Source: SIG710 sp045587665
GTDB lineage: Bacteria; Bacillota; Clostridia; Oscillospirales; CAG-272
Assembly (NCBI GenBank): GCA_045587665.1
Contig: JAZNCT010000081.1
Location: 1-29,763 of the forward strand
Direction of reading: 5' to 3'
DNA length: 29,763 nt
Below are positions 17,072-25,040 of this stretch, one piece after another. Made by a program: the position numbers and the translations under genes. The notes under the pieces were generated by a model that had not been told where the DNA came from, made no database searches, and was given only the letters and a program-made list of their open reading frames with translations. Position 1 is the first letter of the stretch. Each line of letters opens with the position of its first letter.

Positions 17072-18232
17072 TTACAGTCCTAATTTTGAAAGAAATTCTG
17101 CAGCTTCAGATGCCTGCTTGCGGCTGACCGAATTGTTTGCTTCAAGCTCTTTATAAGAGCTTTTCAGCTTGCCTCGAAGCACCAGATCAAACCATCTCTT
17201 CACCTCATAAAAAGGTGTTAAGAATCTGTGTTTTTTTAGGATCGGATATTTTTGCTTCAGAACATCATATGGCTGAAAGATCCTGCTCATTGCATATGAA
17301 AGCTTTCCGCCTTTTTTAGACTGTCTTGCTGCTATGCCAATCCTTGGATCTCCATATACTCCGCCGTTAAGAATAAAGCCTTCTATGCTGAGAGTCAGCT
17401 CACTGTGGGCTTTTCCGCCAAACCACACATAGGCAAGCTCTGAAACAGCATTGTAAAAACGCTCCAGCCCACATTCCTTGCACATTGTAAGCAGTATATT
17501 TTCATCATATTCAAGCTTCTCACGCAAAAGCCAAAGGTCAACAAAAGGTCTTATGCCGCATCCGCCGCCGATAAAGTGATATGACATATGGGCAAGCACA
17601 TGAAAGATCAGAAATTCATTTGTCATTCTGTATTCATATTTACTTGTCTCTCTCTTAGCAGAGTGATCCCAAACCTTAGACAGCATCATATCTATTCCGG
17701 GCTGATTTTCGAGTATGTTAAAATGAAGCTCAAGATGTATGCCCGTTGGTGAATGGAGAGAAACATCGTGAAACTCTCTCGCTCCGTCCGTTTCATAATT
17801 CAGCTCATCCCTAAGGGCTTTCACTGCTGCCTCAAGCTTCTCCTCGGCAACAAGAATGTCGATATCACAGCTTGTGCGCATCCATGGCTCGGGATAATAT
17901 TCCCTTATAACCGATCCTTTAAGCGGCAAATATGGAATCTCGGCCTTTCTCAGCGTTTGACATATCCGCTCATATTCAAAGTTCGTCCGCTGATAGCGAT
18001 ATATTGCCAGCAAGCGCTGTTGACGAAATGCTTCTGCTATCCGGTCATCATCCGGAAGAAGACCGTTTCTTTCCAGTGCATTGCATATAATGTGTGAAAC
18101 ATCATGCTTTGACGAAGCAAGATAAACAGCTTCAAGCTCTTCTATCGTCAATGTGTTTTTAGTTATCCGGGAATCCCTCTCACCACTTATCTCAAGAGAG
18201 AGGAAATGAAACAGAAGCTCCTTCTTTTCCAT
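17072..18232 (-). CDS. Uncharacterised nucleotidyltransferase-family protein (NTP_transf_5-like)
   Basis: A 386-residue cytoplasmic protein resembling the 'uncharacterised nucleotidyltransferase' family (NTP_transf_5). The polymerase-beta-like core is visible as PYLPLKGS (KGS at 105-107), an alpha helix, and CDIDILV with the two metal-binding aspartates D123 and D125. A later HLELHF strand supplies the third acidic residue. The C-terminal half is helical and basic. Members are common in capsule and lantibiotic-type loci, but no reaction has been shown; it may transfer a nucleotide or be a kinase-like regulator. AAAGGA lies 7 nt before the ATG at 18232, so the TTG one codon upstream is not needed. 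Last gene of the operon, separated from the epimerase by a ugd remnant. Confidence 0.78.
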   Translation of the reverse strand: MEKKELLFHFLSLEISGERDSRITKNTLTIEELEAVYLASSKHDVSHIICNALERNGLLPDDDRIAEAFRQQRLLAIYRYQRTNFEYERICQTLRKAEIPYLPLKGSVIREYYPEPWMRTSCDIDILVAEEKLEAAVKALRDELNYETDGAREFHDVSLHSPTGIHLELHFNILENQPGIDMMLSKVWDHSAKRETSKYEYRMTNEFLIFHVLAHMSYHFIGGGCGIRPFVDLWLLREKLEYDENILLTMCKECGLERFYNAVSELAYVWFGGKAHSELTLSIEGFILNGGVYGDPRIGIAARQSKKGGKLSYAMSRIFQPYDVLKQKYPILKKHRFLTPFYEVKRWFDLVLRGKLKSSYKELEANNSVSRKQASEAAEFLSKLGL

Positions 18233-18249
18233 CAAAAAATCCTTTACTT

Positions 18250-18665
18250 TTAATCTTTGAAATACAGATCCCTTGTATACACCTTATCAATAACATCTGA
18301 AATATCTTCGCTGTACCTATTAGCTAATATAACATCTGATATACGTTTAAATTCCTTGAGATCTCTTATTACACGACTGTTAAAAAATCTATCTTCACGC
18401 TTTGAGGGATATCGTTATAATTGACTAAAAGCTGTTTTGTGTCCTAAAACGAATTTCAATATCCTTCTTGATCGCCCCTTCAGAAAGCAGCTCGGCAAAT
18501 CTTTCTGCTGCTTTGTGAAGTCTGGCATTTCTTATGGGCACTCCGACTACTATCCTGCTTGGGTAAAGGTTATCATAAAGTGCTCTGCCCGGCATCTCTG
18601 CGGCAGGGCTTGGGGAAAATACTGTGCATTAGCAGTCCCTATGGTGTTTCCTATGGCAACTGAGT
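18250..18665 (-). pseudogene. Decayed UDP-glucose 6-dehydrogenase (ugd)
   Basis: The enzyme would oxidise UDP-glucose to UDP-glucuronate. Only pieces remain. Near 18640 SVAIGNT resembles TVPVGYT of the family. A frame shifted from it reads FSPSP…GRALYDNLYPSRIVVG and …FAELLSEGAIKKDIEI before a TAG at 18425-18427. About 190 residues are then missing, including the part expected to carry the catalytic cysteine. The C-terminus resumes as REDRFFNSRVIRDLKEFKR, then SDVILANRYSEDISDVIDKV and YTRDLYFKD, stopping at 18250. The N-terminal NAD-binding part is absent. The fragments lie in order and orientation downstream of the UDP-glucuronate epimerase, as an intact ugd would in a capsule operon. Several stops, a frameshift and a deletion make function impossible. 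Confidence 0.82.
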
Positions 18666-18677
18666 ATGCAAATTTTA

Positions 18678-19748
18678 TTAAAGATAAAACTCCTTATACC
18701 ATTCTGCAAATTTGCGCAGGCCGTCTCTAAGGGAAGTTGAAGGTTTAAAACCAAAGTCCTCTTCCAGTGCGCTTGTATCGGCATATGTTATCGGAACATC
18801 GCCCGGCTGCATTGGAACAAGCTCCTTATGAGCCTCAAAATCATAGTCATCCGGCAAAACTCCGGCTCTTATAAGCTCCTGCTGAAGTATATCAACAAAG
18901 TCAAGGAGGTTTTCGGGATTATTATTTCCGATATTATAGACTCTATAGGGGGGCAGTGGCAGGCCGTCTTCACCGTTTTCCTTTTCAGGCGCACACTGCA
19001 TAACCCTCTTAACACCCTCAACGATATCATCAACATATGTAAAATCACGCTTGCAATTTCCATAGTTGAATATCTGGATAGTCTCGCCTTTCAGCAGCTT
19101 GTTGGTAAAACCGAAATATGCCATATCCGGTCTGCCGGCAGGTCCGTATACCGTAAAGAAGCGAAGTCCTGTTGAAGGAATATTATAAAGCTTTGCATAT
19201 GAATGTGCGAAAAGCTCATTGGATTTTTTTGTTGCCGCATAAAGGCTAACAGGGTTATCAACTTTATCTTCTGTTGAATACGGTATCTTTTTATTTGAGC
19301 CATAAACCGAGGAACTGGAAGCATAAACAAGATGCTCAACGGGATATTTCCTGCATTTTTCAAGAATGTTATAAAAGCCGATGATATTTGCCTCTATATA
19401 GGCATCGGGGTTTGTGATCGAGTATCTCACTCCTGCCTGAGCCGCAAGATTTACAACTATCTGAGGCTTGTGCTCTGAAAACAGCTTTTCCATTAGCTCT
19501 GCATCGGCAATATTTCCGCAAATGAACTGCCAAGTGCTGTTTTCCTTTTGGGAAGCAAGCTTTTCGATCTCTTCAAGGCGGTAATGCTTGATCGCCACGT
19601 CATAATAATCATTCATGCTGTCTATGCCCACAATCTTTATTTCAGCAACAGTTGAAAGAAGTTCCTTCACAAGATTTGCACCGATAAATCCCGCCGCTCC
19701 GGTGACAAAAACTGTTTTATTTTCTAAGTTTATATTTGGAGTAAGCAT
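18678..19748 (-). CDS. UDP-glucuronate 4-epimerase
   Basis: An extended short-chain dehydrogenase/reductase interconverting UDP-glucuronate and UDP-galacturonate. It has the NAD motif GAAGFIG (17-23), the family hallmark NDYYDV (46-51), LAAQAGVRYS (101-110) and the catalytic YAATK (Y170, K174). RFFTVYGPAGRPDMA follows. These features match the CapI/LspL/GAE class more closely than GalE. At 356 residues it has normal length. GAGG lies about 9 nt before the ATG. It starts 27 bp after the nucleotidyltransferase. Substrate supply is interesting because the neighbouring ugd is destroyed. A related UDP-GlcNAc or UDP-Glc specificity cannot be excluded by motif alone. Confidence 0.88.
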   Translation of the reverse strand: MLTPNINLENKTVFVTGAAGFIGANLVKELLSTVAEIKIVGIDSMNDYYDVAIKHYRLEEIEKLASQKENSTWQFICGNIADAELMEKLFSEHKPQIVVNLAAQAGVRYSITNPDAYIEANIIGFYNILEKCRKYPVEHLVYASSSSVYGSNKKIPYSTEDKVDNPVSLYAATKKSNELFAHSYAKLYNIPSTGLRFFTVYGPAGRPDMAYFGFTNKLLKGETIQIFNYGNCKRDFTYVDDIVEGVKRVMQCAPEKENGEDGLPLPPYRVYNIGNNNPENLLDFVDILQQELIRAGVLPDDYDFEAHKELVPMQPGDVPITYADTSALEEDFGFKPSTSLRDGLRKFAEWYKEFYL

Positions 19749-19775
19749 TATTCTTTACCTCTTTTTGTCTGAAGA

Positions 19776-20513
19776 TTAAAGATTTATTCCCTTGTATTCC
19801 TTTTGAACTTGGTTGTAGCTCTCAAGGTTGCCTATGTCATATCGACTGCCCGGCATTTCCATTGCATAGACCTTGGTCTCAGTGCACAGCCAGGCAATAT
19901 AGCTGCCCGGAGCATCTGTTCCGCATCCGGCCTCAATGCCCTTTTCAACAAGGCGCGCATCCTCTTTTGTATAATAATAAAAAGGAGGACAGCACCAATT
20001 TGATTTTGGCTCTGCAGGTTTTTCTTCCATACTGAGTATCAAATCACTTTCGTCAACCTGAACTACGCCACATTTATGAAGCCGCTCATTTCTTGGCTCA
20101 TAATAACGCATAATACAGGAAGCATTTTTTTCCTTTGCATATTCAATGAATTTTGTGAGACTGAAATCAAGAACATTATCGCCAGCAATAACAAGCATAT
20201 CGTCATCAAGCCCGAGCTTTTCTATTGTAAACTGTATATCCTTAACTGCTCCGAGACGAGTCTCGTTTGAAACAGTTCCGTCATCAACCACCGTTATCTT
20301 CTGACTTTTCATTTTTGCCCATGCGTCAAAATGATGTGCAAACTTGTGATTTGAGATAACTACATATTCATCTATGATCCCGGCTGTATCAATATCATCT
20401 ATCAGCCAATCGAGAATAGTCTTTTCACCAACTGTTAAAAGAGGCTTGGGAAAATTTTCGGTAAGAGGATAAAGCCTTGTGGCATAGCCTGCCGCCAGAA
20501 TCAAACATTTCAT
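19776..20513 (-). CDS. Sugar-1-phosphate nucleotidyltransferase
   Basis: A GT-A-fold nucleotidyltransferase joining NTP and a sugar-1-phosphate, of the RfbA/GalU-related class. The signature LAAGYATRLYPLTENFPKP starts at residue 5, followed by VIAGDNVLDF (metal-binding Asp), SMEEKP and a C-terminal GSRYDIGNLESY. It has 245 residues, close to the minimal catalytic size, with no left-handed beta-helix extension. The ATG at 20513 has GGGGTG 6 nt upstream and overlaps the kinase stop by 4 bp (ATGA), so the two proteins are translationally coupled and probably consecutive in a pathway: the kinase makes the sugar-1-phosphate and this enzyme activates it. The nucleotide used (UTP or dTTP) cannot be read from sequence; UTP fits the epimerase next door. 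Confidence 0.88.
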   Translation of the reverse strand: MKCLILAAGYATRLYPLTENFPKPLLTVGEKTILDWLIDDIDTAGIIDEYVVISNHKFAHHFDAWAKMKSQKITVVDDGTVSNETRLGAVKDIQFTIEKLGLDDDMLVIAGDNVLDFSLTKFIEYAKEKNASCIMRYYEPRNERLHKCGVVQVDESDLILSMEEKPAEPKSNWCCPPFYYYTKEDARLVEKGIEAGCGTDAPGSYIAWLCTETKVYAMEMPGSRYDIGNLESYNQVQKEYKGINL

Positions 20514-21919
20514 AATTTCACCCCGTCTGCGCTGCTGCAAAAATGAACAGAGAATCTGCCCTTTAGTGCAGGAAACGCCCTTAAATATTCTTTTGTTATT
20601 TTTTGTGCTATCTCTTCTTCAAAAGAAGGATCAATAAGTGCCATGCAACAGCCCTTGAAGCCTGCGCCCGAAAAACGTCCGCCGTATATTCCGTCGGTTT
20701 CTGTCATTATCTCATATAATTTTTTCAGCTCTTCTGAGCCTGTTTCATAATTGTATATGGAAGAATATCCACTCTCAAATGACAGCTTGCCAAATGCTTC
20801 AATGTCTCCATTTTTCCATGCCCGGGCACCCTTTTCAACTCGCTCAAATTCGGTATACCAATGTTCAGCCCTCTTCATCCAATTTTCCGGAAGCCTGTTT
20901 TTATACTGCTCAAATATTTCTCTCGGTATATCTCTCAGGTTTGTTTCTTCAAATTTGCCGTATTCCATACCTGCGAAGGCTTTAAGCGCATAGCCTGCAC
21001 TTCTGCATTCGTCAACTCGCATATTGAATTTACTGCCTGCAAGTGAACGCTCAAGACCGGAGAAGAAAATTGCTATCTTATATGGCTTCATATCCTTATG
21101 TGTGGGAATGAGCTTATAACTATCGTCTTTGAGATCCATATAAAGCAGGTGATCCTTTCGGCAATATACCTCGCAGGATTGATCAAGCTTACCGCAGGAG
21201 ACTCCAACATATTTGTTCTCTGCTTCCTTTGCAATAGTTATCATCTCCGAGGGAGAGAGGCTGATATTGTTAAGGTTGCAAAGTGCAGAGATAAAAGTGA
21301 TTATAACAGCCGCAGAGGATGAAAGACCGCCAATAGGAAGCTCGCCGTCGATTATGGCGCACATTCCTGTGCGAAGCGGATGACGCTTATTGAGAGCTAT
21401 TGTTGCCCCTCTTAGGTGATCTGCCCAATCGTTCTGTTTTTCTTTTGGGGTGCTTTCTACATGCCACTGAGAACGTCCCGGAAACTGCAAAGACGCCAGC
21501 TCAACAACGCCGTTTTTCTTTGCTCCGTATGCCATATGTATGCCTTTATCTATGGCAAAGCCCGTTATCTTGCCAAGCTGATGATCGCTGTGTGCGCCAA
21601 GTGGGCATATCCTGTATGGCGTAAAGGCAGTATTATCGGGCTCACGCTTGTAGATCTGCTCAAAAACCTTTGCAACTCTCATATTTGCTCCAATCATTGT
21701 GTAATTTGTGCCAAGACGTTCCACACTGCTGTTCGTCCTCTTAACATCATCAAATTCCTTTGTTCTGCCGTCAAGAGGCTTGGGCGTTTTGGCGGGAATG
21801 AGCCATAGCTTACCTTCTTTTTTTGCGCCCACTATCCTTCCCTCACGGCAAAGAGCTGTTATACGACGCTCTGATATTTTCCAATTTTCAGATGCACTAT
21901 GAACATCAATATATCCCAT
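20510..21919 (-). CDS. HTH domain fused to a GHMP sugar kinase (galacturonokinase/galactokinase-like)
   Basis: A 469-residue fusion. Residues about 2-55 form a MerR/excisionase-like helix-turn-helix: 'WKISERRITALCREGRI' then 'GAKKEGKLWLIP', the classic recognition helix and wing. After a 40-residue linker comes a complete GHMP kinase. Motif 1 is YRICPLGAHSDHQLG (102-116), motif 2 LPIGGLSSSAAV (194-205), catalytic Asp D246 in CGKLDQS and motif 3 GRFSGAGFKG (414-423). In galactokinase motif 1 reads GEHTDYNGG; the Glu-to-Ala change (GAHSDHQ) is what I recall from plant galacturonokinase, so uronic acid is a likely substrate. GAGGTG lies 5 nt before the ATG at 21919; a TTG at 21922 is discounted. 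First gene of the operon, just below a palindromic operator. Confidence 0.87.
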   Translation of the reverse strand: MGYIDVHSASENWKISERRITALCREGRIVGAKKEGKLWLIPAKTPKPLDGRTKEFDDVKRTNSSVERLGTNYTMIGANMRVAKVFEQIYKREPDNTAFTPYRICPLGAHSDHQLGKITGFAIDKGIHMAYGAKKNGVVELASLQFPGRSQWHVESTPKEKQNDWADHLRGATIALNKRHPLRTGMCAIIDGELPIGGLSSSAAVIITFISALCNLNNISLSPSEMITIAKEAENKYVGVSCGKLDQSCEVYCRKDHLLYMDLKDDSYKLIPTHKDMKPYKIAIFFSGLERSLAGSKFNMRVDECRSAGYALKAFAGMEYGKFEETNLRDIPREIFEQYKNRLPENWMKRAEHWYTEFERVEKGARAWKNGDIEAFGKLSFESGYSSIYNYETGSEELKKLYEIMTETDGIYGGRFSGAGFKGCCMALIDPSFEEEIAQKITKEYLRAFPALKGRFSVHFCSSADGVKL

Positions 21920-21952
21920 CAAATCACCTCAAAATTATTTAATGTTTCTTAT

Positions 21953-21981
21953 ATTCTAACACAAAAGCATCCAAATGTCAA
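21953..21981 (-). promoter_or_regulatory. Promoter of the HTH-kinase operon
   Basis: Minus-strand TTGACA (21976-21981), 17 nt, TAGAAT (21953-21958). The predicted start near 21946 gives a 27-nt leader. The perfect -35 lies inside the palindrome at 21968-22003. Confidence 0.75.
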
Positions 21982-22003
21982 GATATATCTCGACATTTGG
22001 ATG
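21968..22003. promoter_or_regulatory. 36-bp palindrome overlapping the -35 box (operator and/or terminator)
   Basis: Arms CATCCAAATGTC (21968-21979) and GACATTTGGATG (21992-22003) are perfect complements, and the centre contains AGATATATCT, itself a palindrome, leaving only one mismatched pair across 36 bp. It lies 6 bp after the phosphohexomutase stop and covers the next operon's -35. As RNA it would end the GDP-fucose operon, although only CTTTTGTGTT follows it. As DNA it is a well-placed repressor site. Both roles may coexist. Confidence 0.72.
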
Positions 22004-22009
22004 TGGCAA

Positions 22010-23698
22010 TTATTTCAATATTTCTGCCACAGAAGAACTAATGGCGCTTTCTATTTTGCAAGCCCCTGCCCTGTCTCCTGCGCTGACAGAAATATATGCT
22101 TTTATTTTAGGTTCTGTTCCCGAAGGACGGATAACCAGTGAACAATTTCCACTCAGTATAAATTTTAGCACATCTGATTTGGGAAGGCCGTTGATACCGA
22201 GAGAATAATCAAGGAGTTTTTCTGTTTTTATGCCGCCAAATTTCGGTGATAAACTGCGAAGCTCCTGCATAATTCTCTGCATTTTAGCCATGCCTGCCGA
22301 GCCTTCAAATTCATATGAATGGAGAGTGTTGAGACAGTATCCGTACTGCCTGTAAAGCTCCTCAAGCTTGTCTATAAGGCTTATTCCACGAGTTTTATAA
22401 TAAGCAAACATCTCGCATATAAGGAATGAGCCGCCAACAGCATCTTTATCTCTCACATAACTGCCCGAAAGATATCCATAGCTCTCCTCAAAGCCGAAAA
22501 TATATGAGTCTTCTTTACCTGCCTTTTCAAGAATACCTATCTGTTCACCTATAAATTTAAAACCGGTAAGAACATTTACTGTTCGAACTCCGTAATGCTC
22601 TGCTATTCTTTCCGCCATATCTATGGTAACAACTGTTTTGATCATAACCGGATCATCAGGCATTCTTCCCTTTTCCTTACGGCGTGCGCAGATATAATCG
22701 AGCAGAAGCATGCCCACTTCGTTTCCGCTGAGCAGAATATGCTCTCCCGCCGAATTTTTAACGGCAATTCCAACTCTGTCGCAATCGGGATCGGTTGCAA
22801 GCAGAAGATCGGCATTATGCTTTTTAGCATATTCCATTCCAAGTGAAAGTGTCTCTTTTATTTCCGGGTTAGGATAAGGACAGGTGGGAAAATTACCGTC
22901 AGGCTCTTCCTGCTCTTTAACAACCGTGATATTTGTAAAGCCCGATTCGCGAAGTGCTCTGGTAACAGGGTGAAGCCCCGAGCCGTTTAGAGGCGAATAG
23001 ACAATTGCAACATTCTTGTCTATATTTTCACTCTCGCAAAGCATCGACTGTCCTTTTACAGCCTCGATAAATGACGTATACACCTCATCCGAAATATATT
23101 TAATCTCGCCGTTTTTAGTAGCCACATCAAAATCTGATCTCTTGATATCAGCAAAAATATCAAGCTTCTCTATCTCAGAAAGAATTGCACCTGCCGCCTC
23201 GGTGGTTATCTGACAACCGTCTGCTCCATACACCTTGTAGCCATTATATTTTGATGGGTTATGAGAAGCAGTTATCACGATTCCTGCAGAACAATTCAGC
23301 TCTCTCACAGCAAAAGAAAGACAGGGGGTCGGCATAAGTTTGGGATATATATATACCTCAATGCCGTTTGCGGCAAAAACACTTGCGGATACTTTGGCAA
23401 ATACATCGGATTTGATTCTCGAATCGTAACCAATAGCAATTCTGCGATTTCCCTTTTCAAAATGCTTGCATACATAGTTTGCAAGTCCCTGTGACGCCTT
23501 TGAAACCGTATAGACATTCATTCTGTTTGTACCTGCGCCTATAACTCCACGCAGTCCGCCTGTTCCAAATTCCAGCTCTCGGTAAAATGCGTCCTCTATA
23601 CGGCCTTCGTCACTCATCATATCTCGAAGTTCGCAAAGAACATCTCCACCCGCATTTTCAAGCCAGCGCAAATACTCTCTTTTATATTTCTTTTCCAT
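22010..23698 (-). CDS. Phosphohexomutase (phosphoglucomutase/phosphomannomutase)
   Basis: An alpha-D-phosphohexomutase that moves phosphate between C6 and C1 of glucose or mannose. It has all four family motifs: the phosphoserine loop TASHNP (143-148, S145), metal-binding DPDCDR (302-307), sugar-binding GFEESYG (401-407) and phosphate-binding RPSGTEPK (523-530). At 562 residues with FGTGGLRG near residue 44, it is the PgcA-type Firmicute enzyme. GGAG lies 5 nt before the ATG. It follows manC by 13 bp, so in this operon it probably makes mannose-1-phosphate for GDP-mannose, perhaps as well as glucose-1-phosphate; motifs alone do not separate the two. Confidence 0.92.
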   Translation of the reverse strand: MEKKYKREYLRWLENAGGDVLCELRDMMSDEGRIEDAFYRELEFGTGGLRGVIGAGTNRMNVYTVSKASQGLANYVCKHFEKGNRRIAIGYDSRIKSDVFAKVSASVFAANGIEVYIYPKLMPTPCLSFAVRELNCSAGIVITASHNPSKYNGYKVYGADGCQITTEAAGAILSEIEKLDIFADIKRSDFDVATKNGEIKYISDEVYTSFIEAVKGQSMLCESENIDKNVAIVYSPLNGSGLHPVTRALRESGFTNITVVKEQEEPDGNFPTCPYPNPEIKETLSLGMEYAKKHNADLLLATDPDCDRVGIAVKNSAGEHILLSGNEVGMLLLDYICARRKEKGRMPDDPVMIKTVVTIDMAERIAEHYGVRTVNVLTGFKFIGEQIGILEKAGKEDSYIFGFEESYGYLSGSYVRDKDAVGGSFLICEMFAYYKTRGISLIDKLEELYRQYGYCLNTLHSYEFEGSAGMAKMQRIMQELRSLSPKFGGIKTEKLLDYSLGINGLPKSDVLKFILSGNCSLVIRPSGTEPKIKAYISVSAGDRAGACKIESAISSSVAEILK

Positions 23699-23711
23699 TT
23701 CTTCTCCAAAT

Positions 23712-25028
23712 TCAAGTAAACAAAGGATATTTTTGCTTATCGTGAACGCTGATAGAACCGCCCGTCTGAACCTCTATCAGCTTTAGCTCTGTATCTGCAA
23801 TAACTGTATGTCTGCTTTCTCTTGGCATAGTAATAACATCACCGGTTTTAACTATTCTCTCAGCCCCATCCACAATAGTTCTTCCGTTTCCGGAAAGAAT
23901 CGTCCAGACCTCATCTCTTGCTGAATGGCTGTGATAATTCATACGATGACCGGGATTGAGAGTGACCTTAATAGTCAGGCTCTCGTTCTCAACATCAAGA
24001 ACCCTGAAACTTCCCCAGGATTTTTCCGCAAACATCACTTGCTGGTCTATCTTGTCAACAAATGGCTTTATATAGCTGGACTGCTCCTTATCAGAAACAA
24101 GAACGCCCTCAGGGCTTACGGAAACAACAACATCATGAAGGCCCATACAAAGAACAGGCATATTCAGCTCATTTATAACGTGAACATTTTCGCAATTCTC
24201 GTTCATCATAACCTCGCCTATGCAGCTTTCTTCCATAGCCTCGGTGAGGGTATTCCAAGTGCCGAGATCCTTCCACTCCCCTGCAAATCTTATAACCTTT
24301 ATATGCTTTTCTTTTTCAACAACAGCATAGTCAAAGCTGATTTTTGTGAGAGTATCATATTTCTCAAAAAGATCCTGATAATCTTTAAAATTTATAAGTT
24401 CATGGGCACGTTCAAGAACATATTTAAGCTTATAAGCAAACACACCGCCATTCCAAAGTGCGCCTTTTCTTATATATTCCTCTGCAGTTTTCGCATCCGG
24501 CTTCTCCTTAAAGGTTGAGACCGTGCTTATATTCTCTCCGCTTTCGGGAATGATATATCCGTATTTTTCGCTTGGATATGTAGGTTCTATACCCATAAGC
24601 ACAAGATTGGCATCATCTTTTTCCGCCTCTGTGTGAAGCTTTTTCAGTGCCTCAAAATAGGACTTTTCAACATACGGGTCAACCGGGCAAACGACAACTG
24701 CCTCATCCTCTGAGATCCCCATAACATCATGGAGATATGCAGTTGCAAGTGCTATGGCAGGAAAAGTGTCTCTGCGGCAGGGTTCAACCGATATCCCAAC
24801 ACCATCGCCAAGCTGATTGTGTATGGCAGAAACCTGCGTTTTTGAGGTTGCAATTGTAACCGAAGCATCACAATCAACATCTTTTATCTGTCGATAGATC
24901 CTTTGAACCATTGATTCATATTCGCCATTTTCATTTTTGAAAAATTTTATAAACTGCTTTGATCGGATGTCATTTGAGAGAGGCCAAAGACGCTTGCCTG
25001 AGCCTCCGGAAAGTAAAATCAAATTCAT
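23712..25028 (-). CDS. manC: Mannose-1-phosphate guanylyltransferase with C-terminal cupin
   Basis: Makes GDP-mannose from mannose-1-phosphate and GTP. The GT-A nucleotidyltransferase domain (1-325) shows LSGGSGKRLWPLS (6-18), FPAIALA (89-95), VCPVDPYV, FKEKP (173-177) and WNGGVFAY. A cupin domain (about 335-438) carries NPGHRMNYHSH with H366, H368, E373 and H407 as metal ligands, as in type II bifunctional enzymes that also isomerise fructose-6-phosphate to mannose-6-phosphate. Isomerase activity is therefore possible, which would make the operon self-sufficient from fructose-6-phosphate, but the usual 'QMHHHR' wording is changed. GAGGAG lies 7 nt before the ATG; 12 bp downstream of fcl. Confidence 0.92.
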   Translation of the reverse strand: MNLILLSGGSGKRLWPLSNDIRSKQFIKFFKNENGEYESMVQRIYRQIKDVDCDASVTIATSKTQVSAIHNQLGDGVGISVEPCRRDTFPAIALATAYLHDVMGISEDEAVVVCPVDPYVEKSYFEALKKLHTEAEKDDANLVLMGIEPTYPSEKYGYIIPESGENISTVSTFKEKPDAKTAEEYIRKGALWNGGVFAYKLKYVLERAHELINFKDYQDLFEKYDTLTKISFDYAVVEKEKHIKVIRFAGEWKDLGTWNTLTEAMEESCIGEVMMNENCENVHVINELNMPVLCMGLHDVVVSVSPEGVLVSDKEQSSYIKPFVDKIDQQVMFAEKSWGSFRVLDVENESLTIKVTLNPGHRMNYHSHSARDEVWTILSGNGRTIVDGAERIVKTGDVITMPRESRHTVIADTELKLIEVQTGGSISVHDKQKYPLFT

Positions 25029-25040
25029 ATAAGTCTCCTC

